From Aquisalibacillus elongatus (lineage in GTDB: Bacteria > Bacillota > Bacilli > Bacillales > Alkalibacillaceae): a stretch of DNA of 64,000 nucleotides. The notes under the pieces are model-generated. The model was not told where the DNA came from. It made no database searches and was given only the letters and a program-made list of their open reading frames with translations. Of this stretch, positions 45,714 to 55,243 are shown piece by piece. The stretch's first letter is position 1. Every line of letters starts with the position of its first letter. The DNA lies in NCBI RefSeq assembly GCF_003843875.1, contig NZ_RKRF01000007.1, positions 558,001 to 622,000 on the forward strand. The letters are read 5' to 3'. Position numbers and translations under genes: made by a program.

Positions 45714-48422
45714 TTAAGCGTTTTGAAGTTTGTTACGAAGTACCATTTGAAGGATACCGCCGTGACGATAGTAATCAACTTCTACATCACTATCAAAACG
45801 AGCAACAACTTCAAATTCTGTTATATTTCCTTCTTCATCTGTTGCTGTCACTTTAACAAGGTCATGTGGCTTAACATCTTCTGTAACCTCTACATCAAAT
45901 GTTTCTTTACCTGTTAGACCTAATGATTCAATGCTATCACCGTCTTGGAATTGTAATGGTAATACACCCATCATAACAAGGTTAGAGCGGTGAATACGCT
46001 CGAAGCTTTCTGCAATTACTGTCTTAATGCCTAATAAGTCAGTACCTTTCGCAGCCCAGTCACGGGAGCTTCCCATTCCATAGTCTTTTCCAGCAATAAC
46101 ACATAAGCCTGTGCCATCTTCTTTGTATTTCATCGCTGCATCATAAATAGGCATAACATCGCCAGTTGGCCAGTAAGTTGTGTAGCCACCTTCTTTGCCG
46201 CCAGCGATTTCATTACGAATACGGATGTTTCCGAACGTACCGCGCATCATAACTTCATGGTTACCACGACGAGAACCGTATGAGTTAAAGTTACGTGGAG
46301 AAACGTCTTTATCCATGAGGTAACGACCTGCTGGCATGTCTTTCGGAATAGCGCCTGCTGGTGAGATGTGGTCAGTCGTTACAGAGTCACCAAACTTACC
46401 AATAACACGCATAGCATTAAGTGGTGAAACCTCTTTTGGATCTTTAGACATTTCTTCAAAGAATGGTGGGTTTTGAATATAAGTTGATTCCTCATCCCAC
46501 TCATAAAGTGGCTCATCAGTAGTTTGAATAGCGTTCCACTTTTCGTTAGAGTTGAATACTTCTTCATACTCTTTACGGAAGATCTCCGGTGTTACAACTT
46601 TAGAAATTTCAGATTTAATTTCCTCAGATGAAGGCCAGATATCTTTGAAGAAAACATCGTTTCCATCATGGTCCTGACCGATTGGATCATTAAGAAGGTC
46701 AATGTCTACTGTACCCGCTAGTGCATAAGCAACCACTAGTGGTGGTGAAGCTAAATAGTTTGCACGTACTAATGGATGGATACGACCTTCAAAGTTACGG
46801 TTACCTGAAAGAACAGATGCAACCGTTAAATCAGATTCAGCAATTGTCTCTTCAATTTCAGGTAGTAATGGACCAGAGTTACCGATACAAGTTGTACAAC
46901 CATAACCAACTAAGTTAAAACCTAATTGATTTAGATATTCCATTAAACCAGAATTCTCTAAGTAGTTTGTTACAACTTTAGACCCTGGTGCTAGAGATGT
47001 TTTGACATAGTCAGGAACATCTAAACCTTTTTCAACAGCATTTTTAGCTAATAAGCCCGCACCTAGCATAACGTGAGGGTTAGAAGTGTTTGTACAAGAT
47101 GTGATCGCTGCAATTGCAAGCGCTCCTGTTTTCATCGTCACTTCAGAACCATCGTTAAACTTAACAACAGCTTCTTTATCCTTCTCGTCTTCATCTAGAC
47201 CGAAACCTTGGTTTCCAGCTGGTGCTGTTAATGCTTTGTTGAATGAATCTTTCATTTCAGATAAAGCGATTAAATCTTGTGGACGTTTAGGTCCTGATAA
47301 GTTCGGTTCTAACTCTGAAAGATCAATTTCAACTAAGTCAGTGAATTCAGGATCTTCTTGATCTGGTGTATAGAATAATTCATTCTTTTGTAAATATTCT
47401 TTTACAAGTTGAACTTGCTCTTCACTACGACCAGTTAAACGCATGTAATTTAATGATTCTTCATCAACTGGGAAGAAACCACAAGTTGCACCATACTCAG
47501 GTGCCATGTTAGAAATTGTTGCACGGTCAGCTAATGGCATTTCAGATAAGCCAGGACCGAAGAATTCAACAAATTTACCAACAACTTTCTTCTCACGTAA
47601 CACTTGAGTTACTTTAAGTGCTAAGTCAGTAGCTGTTGTTCCTTCTGGGAAGCTTCCTTTTAATTTAACACCGACAACTTCTGGTGTTGGGAAATATGAT
47701 GGTTGGCCAAGCATTCCTGCTTCAGCTTCAATACCACCTACACCCCAGCCAAGGACACCTAGACCATTAATCATAGTTGTATGAGAGTCTGTACCGACAA
47801 GTGTGTCAGGGAACGCATCATACGTACCATCTTCTTGTTCTTGTTCATGTACAACATTTGCAATGTACTCTAAGTTAACTTGGTGTACAATACCAGTTGC
47901 TGGTGGAACAGCACGGTAGTTATCAAAAGCTTTTTGAGCCCAATGTAGGAACTCATAACGCTCATTGTTTCGTTCAAATTCAATTTCCATGTTTGCTTTT
48001 AACGCATTTGGTGTACCATATTGGTCGACCTGTACAGAGTGGTCGATAACTAGATCAACTGGTACCTCCGGGTTAATTTGATCAGGACTTCCTCCCATAT
48101 CAACCATTGCTTTTCTTAGAGAAGCTAGGTCAACTACTGCTGGAACTCCTGTGAAGTCTTGTAAAATGACACGAGATGGTTTGAAAGGTACGTCGACTGA
48201 CACCCCTTTACCCCACTTCGCTAATTTTTCGATGTGTTCATCCTTAATGACATGGCCATCATGTTGACGTAAAACCGACTCTAATAGCACACGAATAGAA
48301 AAAGGTAAGCGAGATATCTTGCCTAAACCTTGTTCTTCAAGTGCTTTTAGATGGTAATAGTTATACGTCTTACCATTAAGCTCAAATTGCTTCTTGGCAT
48401 TAAAGGCACTATTTGCTGTCAC
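45714..48422 (-). CDS. citB: aconitate hydratase
   Basis: A 902-residue aconitase of the AcnA/IRP type. The 4Fe-4S cysteines are in [11 protein letters not shown] (about residue 436) and [13 protein letters not shown] (about residues 501-513); [10 protein letters not shown] marks the swivel domain. It converts citrate to isocitrate in the TCA cycle and in relatives also binds RNA. The GTG start follows AAGGGGG. It is the anchor gene at the left edge of the selenocysteine locus. Confidence 0.96.
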   Translation of the reverse strand: MTANSAFNAKKQFELNGKTYNYYHLKALEEQGLGKISRLPFSIRVLLESVLRQHDGHVIKDEHIEKLAKWGKGVSVDVPFKPSRVILQDFTGVPAVVDLASLRKAMVDMGGSPDQINPEVPVDLVIDHSVQVDQYGTPNALKANMEIEFERNNERYEFLHWAQKAFDNYRAVPPATGIVHQVNLEYIANVVHEQEQEDGTYDAFPDTLVGTDSHTTMINGLGVLGWGVGGIEAEAGMLGQPSYFPTPEVVGVKLKGSFPEGTTATDLALKVTQVLREKKVVGKFVEFFGPGLSEMPLADRATISNMAPEYGATCGFFPVDEESLNYMRLTGRSEEQVQLVKEYLQKNELFYTPDQEDPEFTDLVEIDLSELEPNLSGPKRPQDLIALSEMKDSFNKALTAPAGNQGFGLDEDEKDKEAVVKFNDGSEVTMKTGALAIAAITSCTNTSNPHVMLGAGLLAKNAVEKGLDVPDYVKTSLAPGSKVVTNYLENSGLMEYLNQLGFNLVGYGCTTCIGNSGPLLPEIEETIAESDLTVASVLSGNRNFEGRIHPLVRANYLASPPLVVAYALAGTVDIDLLNDPIGQDHDGNDVFFKDIWPSSEEIKSEISKVVTPEIFRKEYEEVFNSNEKWNAIQTTDEPLYEWDEESTYIQNPPFFEEMSKDPKEVSPLNAMRVIGKFGDSVTTDHISPAGAIPKDMPAGRYLMDKDVSPRNFNSYGSRRGNHEVMMRGTFGNIRIRNEIAGGKEGGYTTYWPTGDVMPIYDAAMKYKEDGTGLCVIAGKDYGMGSSRDWAAKGTDLLGIKTVIAESFERIHRSNLVMMGVLPLQFQDGDSIESLGLTGKETFDVEVTEDVKPHDLVKVTATDEEGNITEFEVVARFDSDVEVDYYRHGGILQMVLRNKLQNA

Positions 48423-48546
48423 GATATTACCCCCTTAATGAAGATATGTAGTTTAATAGATGATTCGTTCAAACACATGAATCACTCTTTTTCCGCACTT
48501 CTACATTTTATATGAATTTAATATAGAAGTAAAACATTTGAGCCAA

Positions 48547-48564
48547 AATTTTAAGCTTAAAATT
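48547..48564. promoter_or_regulatory. 18-bp perfect palindrome between selA and citB
   Basis: AATTTTAAGCTTAAAATT, a perfect palindrome 11 bases after the selA stop. There is no GC stem or T-run beyond it, so it may be a weak terminator or an operator of citB. Confidence 0.4.
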
Positions 48565-48575
48565 CATGAAAACCC

Positions 48576-49985
48576 TTACATTGAGAGTGTTTTGGTAAGC
48601 TCCTCCAAATGCTGTAATACAACTTTTGAGTCATGTGGCGAAATAGTTCTAAAATCTAGAATAACTTTTTCATGTTCAATTCTAGTAATCATAGGAGGGT
48701 TCATTTGTCTAAGAACTTTATGAATCTTTTCTGCTGAATGTTTGTGATGCATAATAGAAATACCGTAAGATTCTAGTTGGACTTCAGGTAAAGTTCCTCC
48801 TCCTACTTGCGATAATAACTCTTCTCCCTTTAACACTAAACTAGATTCATTAGAATTAATTGTATGAAGGACTTCATTAACTTGTTGTAAGATTTCTTCT
48901 TTAGTTTTCACAATATCTCGAATCGTAGGATTGTCGACCGTTACTCGATTATAGAAATACGTTTTAAAAGTTTCCTCTAATGCAGCATAACTAAGTTTAT
49001 CGACGCGCAATACTCTAGCTAGTTGGTGTTTTTTTAGTTGATCAATATATTTTTTCTTACCGGCAATAACACCTACTTGAGGGCCTCCCAATAATTTATC
49101 CCCACTAAAAGAAACTAAATCAATCCCGGAAGAAATGACATCTTGAATAGTTGGCTCACTACCAATTCCCCATGACGTTAAATCATATAACATCCCACTA
49201 CCTAAATCCTCATACACCATTAATTGATGCTCTTTACCTAAAGTCACAAGTTCTTCTCTAGAAACTTGTTTGGTAAAACCAAGCATGTGAAAATTACTCG
49301 TATGAACTTTCATCAACATAGCAGTCTGATCATTAATCGCTTGTTCGTAATCATAAGGGTGTGTTTTATTAGTAGTTCCAATTTCTTTCAGAATAGCTCC
49401 GCTTTCTTCCATTATGGACGAAACTCGAAAACTACCGCCTATCTCTACTAGTTCACCCCTAGAGACAATCGTTTCTTTACTTTTAGCAAAAGCTGAAAGT
49501 ACCATATAAACGCTGGCTGCATTATTGTTTACGACAATAGCTGATTCAGCTCCTGTAAGTTCTTTAATATAATCCTCTACTAAGTCATGCCTTGAGCCTC
49601 TTGTCCCCTTTTCGTGGTCATATTCTAATGTCGAATAGTTTTCAGCCACTTCAAGGACTTTTTTTACGGCTGATTCAGGTAACCTTGCACGCCCTAAGTT
49701 GGTGTGTAAAACCGTTCCTGTGGCATTTATGACCGGTCTAATATTAGGTGATTGAAACTGTTGAATTGATAAAACGCTTTGATTAACAATATAATTTGTT
49801 AATTCATCTCGATTTTGAAAAGATATCTTTTGAAGTTGTATCTCTTGTCTAATTGATTCTAATACTGATTGTATATGTTCTTTAACAACGTCAGAAATTA
49901 GTTGATGATTATCCATGTAACTCTGAATACTTGGATGATTTAAAAGCTCATGGACAGGTGGAATTTTACGCAACATTTGATTCAT
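48576..49985 (-). CDS. selA: L-seryl-tRNA(Sec) selenium transferase
   Basis: A 469-residue PLP enzyme, the normal SelA length. It converts Ser-tRNA(Sec) to Sec-tRNA(Sec) using selenophosphate from SelD. The N-terminal domain LRKIPPVHELLNHPSI is the SelA tRNA-binding region; the PLP lysine is in SFSGDKLLGGPQVG (about residue 285). ATG 49985 fits homologues; the open frame extends 20 codons further. The gene lies 65 bases downstream of the small selenoprotein gene, after its terminator, on the same strand. Confidence 0.95.
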   Translation of the reverse strand: MNQMLRKIPPVHELLNHPSIQSYMDNHQLISDVVKEHIQSVLESIRQEIQLQKISFQNRDELTNYIVNQSVLSIQQFQSPNIRPVINATGTVLHTNLGRARLPESAVKKVLEVAENYSTLEYDHEKGTRGSRHDLVEDYIKELTGAESAIVVNNNAASVYMVLSAFAKSKETIVSRGELVEIGGSFRVSSIMEESGAILKEIGTTNKTHPYDYEQAINDQTAMLMKVHTSNFHMLGFTKQVSREELVTLGKEHQLMVYEDLGSGMLYDLTSWGIGSEPTIQDVISSGIDLVSFSGDKLLGGPQVGVIAGKKKYIDQLKKHQLARVLRVDKLSYAALEETFKTYFYNRVTVDNPTIRDIVKTKEEILQQVNEVLHTINSNESSLVLKGEELLSQVGGGTLPEVQLESYGISIMHHKHSAEKIHKVLRQMNPPMITRIEHEKVILDFRTISPHDSKVVLQHLEELTKTLSM

Positions 49986-50036
49986 TAATGGTCCAACCTT
50001 TTTTCTTTTTATTATACCAAAGGTTCTACTGAATAG

Positions 50037-50060
50037 AAAAAGCATGCGAATTAACGCATG
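50037..50060 (-). terminator. terminator of the rdx selenoprotein gene
   Basis: Stem AGCATGCG / CGCATGCT (50041-50060) with the TAA stop of the gene in its loop, followed on the minus strand by TTTTTCT. Some read-through to selA is likely. Confidence 0.75.
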
Positions 50061-50302
50061 CTTTCATCTATTTCTTTCAATTGCTCAATTAGTTCTTCAT
50101 TGTCTGGGAATACGCCAGTATCTAATTTAGAATATACTTTTTCGTCATTCACGATCACTTCAAAAGCCCCTCCAGATGAAGGTGTTAACTTCATTTCTGT
50201 GATGTTATGACGAAATTCAGATAAAAGTTCTTCTGCGAGACTCGCAGCTTTTGGTGCGTAGTTTCACATCATGCAAAATTCAATCGATACTTTGTAACTC
50301 AT
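50051..50302 (-). CDS. Rdx/SelW-like selenoprotein with CxxU motif (in-frame UGA)
   Basis: An 83-residue thioredoxin-fold protein that is split by a TGA codon at 50264-50266. Read as selenocysteine it gives the redox motif C10-M-M-U13 followed by NYAPKAASLAEELL, and a conserved tail with TPSSGGAFEV and KLDTGVFPDNEEL, as in SelW/SelT/SelH (Rdx) proteins. ATG 50302 follows AGAGGGGG. A hairpin with loop GTC follows the UGA at 22 bases. The gene is divergent from selD. Partners are unknown; the family is thought to act in thiol redox control. Confidence 0.92.
50232..50248 (-). promoter_or_regulatory. bacterial SECIS element of the rdx gene
   Basis: On the minus strand CTGCGA-GTC-TCGCAG forms a 6-bp stem with a 3-base loop beginning with G. 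The loop starts 22 bases after the UGA, within the 16-37 base range known for bacterial SECIS elements, which are bound by SelB. Confidence 0.8.
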
Positions 50303-50408
50303 ATGTATACCCCCTCTATCTTTAGTAATAGATTATTATAAATGTTAAACTTTTTCAACAATGATGGTTTCTAGTATAATGATTATATTAAATATTGGGG
50401 GTGAATTC
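50303..50408. promoter_or_regulatory. divergent promoter region between the rdx gene and selD
   Basis: A 106-base AT-rich gap. TATAAT-like boxes occur on both strands (TAGTATAATG toward selD, TTTATAATAA toward rdx), with -35 regions that are weak. Both genes have strong ribosome sites at the edges. Confidence 0.5.
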
Positions 50409-51464
50409 ATGAACAGAGATCAAGAAGAAATTATTCGACTAACTTCTTTATCCTCCAAAGCTGGATGAGGCTGCAAACTCGCCCCGAGCGAATTGACTCA
50501 AGTTTTGAGTCAAGTTAAAACACATGAACACGATCCAAATGTTATGTATAGCCAAAACAGTTCAGATGACGCAGGTGTTTATCAAATAACCGATGAAATT
50601 GCACTTGTTCAATCTGTTGATTATTTCACGCCTATTGTTGATGACCCGTATACATTTGGTCAAATTGCCGCTGCCAATGCTTTAAGTGATTTGTATGCCA
50701 TGGGGGCAGACGTGAAAACAGCATTAAATATTGTTGGATTTTCAGTCGAAAAATATGGATCAGACATTCTTGCAAGAATATTACAAGGTGCTGAAGATAA
50801 AGTTTATGAAGCGGGTGGTTCTATAATTGGAGGCCACTCTATCGACGATGACGAACCTAAATTTGGACTATCAGTAACGGGGGTTGCTCATCCCGATCGT
50901 ATTTATCGAAATAATGGAGCTAAAGCAGGTGATGTCTTAGTTCTAACGAAACCGATTGGAACAGGAATCATAACAACAGCTATTAAGAAAGGGTTAGCAA
51001 GTAATTCTGAGCAACAAGAAGTGATTAATTGGATGTCCAAGTTAAATCGTAAAGCATCTGAGTTACTTAAACCTTATGATGTTCATGCGTGTACCGACGT
51101 TACTGGATTTGGACTATTAGGTCATGCTTATGAGATTGCAAACGGTAGCAATGTCTCAATAGAAATCACAAACTCATCCGTTCCTGTTATTAACGGAACT
51201 AAGCGCCTAGCTGAAAAAGGCGCAATTCCTGGTGGATCTAAAAGTAATTTAAAATGGTTAAAATCATTTACCCAGTTCGATAATAAAATCGATGAAATTG
51301 ATCGATATATTTTAGGTGATGCCATCACATCAGGTGGTTTGCTAATATCGTTAAGTGAAGAAGATGCTAAAGCATATGTTTCTGAAGCGAATCAAAACGA
51401 TATCGAAGCTTCTATAATAGGTCGTGTTTTTGAGGAAAGTAAAACCAAAATCTATATTCAATAA
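50409..51464 (+). CDS. selD: selenophosphate synthetase, itself a selenoprotein (UGA at codon 20)
   Basis: A 351-residue SelD, complete only if the TGA at 50466-50468 is read as selenocysteine. The N-terminus then reads SSKAGUGCKLAPSEL, where U20 takes the place of the catalytic Cys in the conserved GCGCK motif. The AIRS-type ATP domain has GGHSIDDDEPKFG (about residue 145) and a C-terminal half with DVTGFGLLGHA. It makes selenophosphate from selenide and ATP. A GGGGGTG site precedes ATG 50409. Read conventionally the gene would begin at TTG 50493 and lack the active site. Confidence 0.95.
50493..50513 (+). promoter_or_regulatory. bacterial SECIS element of selD
   Basis: TTGACTCAA-GTT-TTGAGTCAA is a perfect 9-bp stem with a 3-base loop starting with G. 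The loop begins 33 bases after the UGA, within the known 16-37 base range. Confidence 0.85.
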
Positions 51465-51466
51465 TT

Positions 51467-51498
51467 AAAGGTTGCCAATCACAAAGTTGGCAACCTTT
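51467..51498. terminator. bidirectional terminator between selD and selB
   Basis: Stem AAAGGTTGCCAA / TTGGCAACCTTT between convergent genes. Confidence 0.9.
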
Positions 51499-53356
51499 AT
51501 TTGATCCAAACTCTTCTTTGTTCTTCGCGTTTGGTCATATGCATTTGGTCTAACATTTCTAAAAATGGTATTAAATATTTTCGTGAGACTCCTAACAGAT
51601 CTTTGGCCTCTTTTAAATCAAAAATTTCGCTTGTTTGGTCCCTTAGTTGATTCGTAGCTTGATAAAACACATTTGTTTCAATTACCATTTGTTCTGTTAA
51701 TGGAATAACTAAACGTTGTTGTATAAAGTATAGTTTAATGTCTTCTTGTAATTTCTTTTGATCCACGTGAGTATCTAAGTAATCTTTAAAATTTTTAACC
51801 TTAAGTTCATCTTCACTAAGACCTTTTAAAATATTATTAATTAATTGCTGATTGGATTCAGTGATGGTGATTTTAAATTCAGGTAAAAGAATGTAAGTGT
51901 CTTCTTGCAAAAACACACCTTGCTCAATGAGCTCATCTATTAAAATTTTATTTTCTGGATTGGGTAGATCAATAGATGATAAAAGTGCTGATTTATCTAT
52001 CCCTTTAAGAAGTGGGTGTTCTTCATGAAATGAATTGACGATTTTGATTAGGTCTTCTTTCAAATCTTTAACAAATCGCTTTAAGAATAAATGACCTTTA
52101 AGATCAACTATATCATCGTTTAAGGTTTGAATGCGTGAATTGAGTTGCTCTTCTAATTTCCGAATGGTTATTCCAGGGTGTTGTGCCACTTTATCTGTTA
52201 AAAATTCCTCCGCACTAAATGACGCTTTATGTCTTAATTGTTCTACCGTTTCTACGCCATGTCGATGTTTAATGGCATGTGGTTCAATTATACGTCCGCC
52301 TCCAATCATTTCAATTGGTGTGGCCCGGCGCAAGATAAATCGCTGATCTTTAAGGACAAAAACGTCGTTATCCAACAGAATTTGTGCATATACAGTCTTG
52401 GAATCGGACGTTAATGAATTACGATCGAAAAAAACAATTTTCCCAAAAACTTCGCTCGTTCCAGTGTGAAACTTGATAGGGGCTCTTTGTTTAATTTCTG
52501 ATTTTAAAAGGGAACTTATATTTAGCTCAATATCAATTCGATTCGTCGCTTTTGCGTGTCGGTTTTTAGTAAGAACCGTCCCCCTCTTAAGATCTCCTAC
52601 GCTCACATTTTTAAGCGCAAAAGCAGCGCGTTGACCTGCAAATACTTCATCAACTGAGCTGTTAAAATGCTGGAGACTTTTAATTTGGGTTTTAATAGAT
52701 TGGGGCATAAGATAGACGTCATCGTTTACCGAAACTTGTCCCTCCATCACAGTGCCTCGTGCGATCGTTCCAATACCATGCTTATGAAAACTCTGGTCAA
52801 ATGGCACAAATAGATGGTAATTTGAGTGGTTATGCTCAACCAATTCTAACTGACGAATCATTTGTTGCTTTAAAAAATCGATACCCTTACCAGAAATGGA
52901 ATCGACTTCTAAAACAGGAGTCTGATAAAAGACAGTATGTTTTACGGTTTGATTTATATCTTCTTTAACTAAATCTAATAATTCGCGATCAACGAGGTCT
53001 GTCTTCGTTAAGACAATCAAATGATTCGTGATATTTAAATGAGTTAAAATATCAATATGTTCTAATGTTTGTGGCATGATACCTTCATCAGCAGCAATCA
53101 CAAGGACTGTAAGATCGATAGCCGATACCCCTGCGATCATTTGTTTAATAAACTTCTCATGACCTGGAACATCGATAATTGATACACTCATGTGTTCATC
53201 TTGAAATAGTGGCGCATACCCTAGTTCAATCGAAATTCGACGTTCTTTCTCTTCTTTCAAACGATCAGTATCGACGTTGGTTAGTGCTTTTACTAACTCC
53301 GTTTTACCATGGTCGATATGACCGGCCATTCCAATCGTATAATGCTGCTTATTCAT
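51497..53356 (-). CDS. selB: selenocysteine-specific translation elongation factor
   Basis: A 619-residue SelB. The EF-Tu-like GTPase has [11 protein letters not shown] (about residue 12), DVPGHEKFI (about residue 61) and TKTDL (about residue 116). Three EF-Tu-type barrels follow, then C-terminal winged-helix domains (about residues 370-619) that bind the SECIS hairpin. It brings Sec-tRNA(Sec) to the ribosome at UGA. The start lies 19 bases after the PAS kinase stop, with only a weak ribosome site, suggesting coupling to that gene. Confidence 0.95.
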   Translation of the reverse strand: MNKQHYTIGMAGHIDHGKTELVKALTNVDTDRLKEEKERRISIELGYAPLFQDEHMSVSIIDVPGHEKFIKQMIAGVSAIDLTVLVIAADEGIMPQTLEHIDILTHLNITNHLIVLTKTDLVDRELLDLVKEDINQTVKHTVFYQTPVLEVDSISGKGIDFLKQQMIRQLELVEHNHSNYHLFVPFDQSFHKHGIGTIARGTVMEGQVSVNDDVYLMPQSIKTQIKSLQHFNSSVDEVFAGQRAAFALKNVSVGDLKRGTVLTKNRHAKATNRIDIELNISSLLKSEIKQRAPIKFHTGTSEVFGKIVFFDRNSLTSDSKTVYAQILLDNDVFVLKDQRFILRRATPIEMIGGGRIIEPHAIKHRHGVETVEQLRHKASFSAEEFLTDKVAQHPGITIRKLEEQLNSRIQTLNDDIVDLKGHLFLKRFVKDLKEDLIKIVNSFHEEHPLLKGIDKSALLSSIDLPNPENKILIDELIEQGVFLQEDTYILLPEFKITITESNQQLINNILKGLSEDELKVKNFKDYLDTHVDQKKLQEDIKLYFIQQRLVIPLTEQMVIETNVFYQATNQLRDQTSEIFDLKEAKDLLGVSRKYLIPFLEMLDQMHMTKREEQRRVWIK

Positions 53357-53375
53357 GACGTTACACCAACCAGTT

Positions 53376-54449
53376 TTAATAAAATCTTACTCGGAAAATA
53401 CTTCCTTGTTTCTCATTGTCCATTACTGTAAGAGATGCATGATGATTGTCCAAAATCTGCTTGGTCACCATGATACCAAGACCCGTACCCTTTTCCTTCG
53501 TTGTTAAGAATGGTTCACCCAGTCTATCTTTAAGTTCATCAGGCACACCTTCGCCTTCATCGATCACGTCTATTGTTAAAGTATCAGCCTGGTAAATATG
53601 AACCTGGATAGTTCCTTCTCGCTCCATGGCTTCAATTGCATTCTTTATTAAGTTAATAAAGACTTGCTTAATTTGTGAGCGATCACAGTTTGTCACATAT
53701 TCTTTAACATCGGACTTCAAATCAATATTAATATCATACAACCTAGCTTGAGTTTTCATCAATAAACAAACTTCTTTAATTAATGTAGGGATACATTCGG
53801 GTTTGAATTGTAATTCAGATGGTTTAGCAATATATAATAATTCCGAAGTAATAGATTCAATCTTTTCGACTTCATCTTTCATTATATTAAAAAATTCATT
53901 TTTATCTTTAACGTCGTTTTCTAATAATTGCAAGAATCCTTTAATAGACGTTAGTGGGTTTCGGATCTCATGAACGACACTAGCCGCTAGTTGGCCAACA
54001 GAAGAAAGTTTCTCAGAATTCATTAGCATTTTACGTGCAATTTTTAATTCTGAGATATCATTAATAACGGCAATGTAGTAAGTTTTGCCTTTAATATTAT
54101 CATCAACTTTGCCAATATACGATTTAGTGTAAATAATCTGATTGTCTTGATCTTTAAAATTTAACTCCAATGACTTTCGATCAAAGCCCAACGATTCAAC
54201 ATTATTTATAAGAAGTTCTTTATCATCTTCTAATAAAAAACTTAACAATGAACTTCCTACAACATAGTCTTTTGAATAACCTAAAATCGTTTCTGCTGAA
54301 TAAGAACTATACACGATTTTATAATTTTCATCAAAAACAAGTTTTATATTTGTGGAATTTGTATCGAACCATTGGAACACTGAGTTCAACAAATCTTGAT
54401 CTAGATCAAGCTGAACATCATCATTTACAACTAGCGGATGTTTCTTCAT
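53376..54449 (-). CDS. PAS-domain sensor histidine kinase (sporulation-kinase-like)
   Basis: A 357-residue cytosolic kinase without membrane helices. Residues about 25-145 form a PAS domain. The HisKA box VVHEIRNPLTSIKGFLQLL with the phosphorylated His lies near residue 165. The HATPase part has NLIKNAIEAM, DEGEGVP and GTGLGIMV. The box is of the Kin/sporulation kinase type, so Spo0F phosphorelay input is possible. No response regulator is next to it. It lies 19 bases upstream of selB and is transcribed away from tRNA-Sec. Confidence 0.85.
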   Translation of the reverse strand: MKKHPLVVNDDVQLDLDQDLLNSVFQWFDTNSTNIKLVFDENYKIVYSSYSAETILGYSKDYVVGSSLLSFLLEDDKELLINNVESLGFDRKSLELNFKDQDNQIIYTKSYIGKVDDNIKGKTYYIAVINDISELKIARKMLMNSEKLSSVGQLAASVVHEIRNPLTSIKGFLQLLENDVKDKNEFFNIMKDEVEKIESITSELLYIAKPSELQFKPECIPTLIKEVCLLMKTQARLYDINIDLKSDVKEYVTNCDRSQIKQVFINLIKNAIEAMEREGTIQVHIYQADTLTIDVIDEGEGVPDELKDRLGEPFLTTKEKGTGLGIMVTKQILDNHHASLTVMDNEKQGSIFRVRFY

Positions 54450-54640
54450 TCGATTATTCCCCCCAAAGAACGACCCCTTATACCCCTAGAATATGTTATA
54501 TATAATTCGAAATATGACACACTATTCATTTTAAACAAAAATTGTCTGAAAAGCAAAAACGATTTTAAATATTTAGAAATATTACAAGAATGTAAATATC
54601 TAATAGTCACTCTTTCTCCACATCTAATAATAGTTTTATA

Positions 54641-54670
54641 TTGAAGATGCTTCTAAAAATTAGATATAAT
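54641..54670 (+). promoter_or_regulatory. sigma-A promoter of tRNA-Sec
   Basis: TTGAAG (54641-54646) and TATAAT (54665-54670) separated by 18 bases, about 20 bases upstream of the tRNA 5' end. Confidence 0.7.
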
Positions 54671-54690
54671 ATAAAATTGAAGAAACATTT

Positions 54691-54787
54691 GGGGCTGGTT
54701 ACAAGGCTGGTGCTTGTCGCGGTCTTCAAAACCGTCTGGGAGGCGCGTGTCGTCTTCGGTGGGTTCGATTCCCACACAGTCCCGCCA
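54691..54787 (+). tRNA. selC: tRNA-Sec (anticodon UCA)
   Basis: A 97-base tRNA gene with encoded CCA. The anticodon loop CTTCAAA holds TCA at 54726-54728, the acceptor pairs GGGGCTG with CAGTCCC (one G-U), the D stem is ACAAG/CTTGT, the variable arm is long, and the T arm is GTGGG-TTCGATT-CCCAC. G precedes the CCA. These are bacterial tRNA-Sec features. There is no terminator before the next gene, 24 bases downstream. Confidence 0.97.
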
Positions 54788-54811
54788 TATTTATAGAAGT
54801 GAGTGAAATAC

Positions 54812-55243
54812 ATGTCTGAAATAACAGGGTATTTAATTATATTATGGGGCATTATCATGATCACCTTATTAGGAATCGGTGGCTTTTTTATGTTTCGTAA
54901 ATTTCTTAAAAAGCTTCCAAAGGATGATGGTAAGTCTATTATTGATTGGGAAGAGTATTATGTAGAACAGACAATCCATATGTGGAATGAGGAAGAAAAG
55001 AAATTACTCAATGAATTAGTAGAACCAGTTCCTCAACTATTTCGCGACGTGGCTAAGCAAAAAATTGCAGCCAAAATTGGTGAAGTAGCATTAAAAAAGA
55101 ATTACCGAAAGATTACGTTAGATATTATTATTGAAGGCTATATATTAGCAACTCCAAAACGCGACCATAAATTCCTAATCAAACGACTAAATGAAAAAAA
55201 TATCGACTTTTCAACATATGAACACCTATTAGAAAAGCAATGA
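54812..55243 (+). CDS. yneK: DUF2621 family membrane-anchored protein (YneK)
   Basis: About 143 residues. One N-terminal membrane helix (about residues 5-28) is followed by a soluble helical domain with WEEYYVEQTIHMWNEEEKKLL, matching DUF2621/YneK. In B. subtilis yneK also stands near ccdC. ATG 54812 is more likely than GTG 54803. It lies right after tRNA-Sec and may share its transcript. Function unknown. Confidence 0.82.
   Translation: MSEITGYLIILWGIIMITLLGIGGFFMFRKFLKKLPKDDGKSIIDWEEYYVEQTIHMWNEEEKKLLNELVEPVPQLFRDVAKQKIAAKIGEVALKKNYRKITLDIIIEGYILATPKRDHKFLIKRLNEKNIDFSTYEHLLEKQ

Noticed and set aside
50051-50302. The small rdx gene as a nonsense-mutated pseudogene
   Set aside because: TGA falls exactly at the redox U of CxxU, the rest of the frame is intact, a SECIS hairpin follows and the Sec genes are next to it.
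50493-51464. selD as a shortened gene starting at TTG 50493
   Set aside because: The frame continues upstream to ATG 50409 with a strong ribosome site, and the intervening TGA sits at the known Sec/Cys site. The Sec reading is far better.
54607-54864. Minus-strand ORF of 85 codons across the tRNA-Sec gene
   Set aside because: It is antisense to a well-formed tRNA gene, has no ribosome site and no recognisable protein features.
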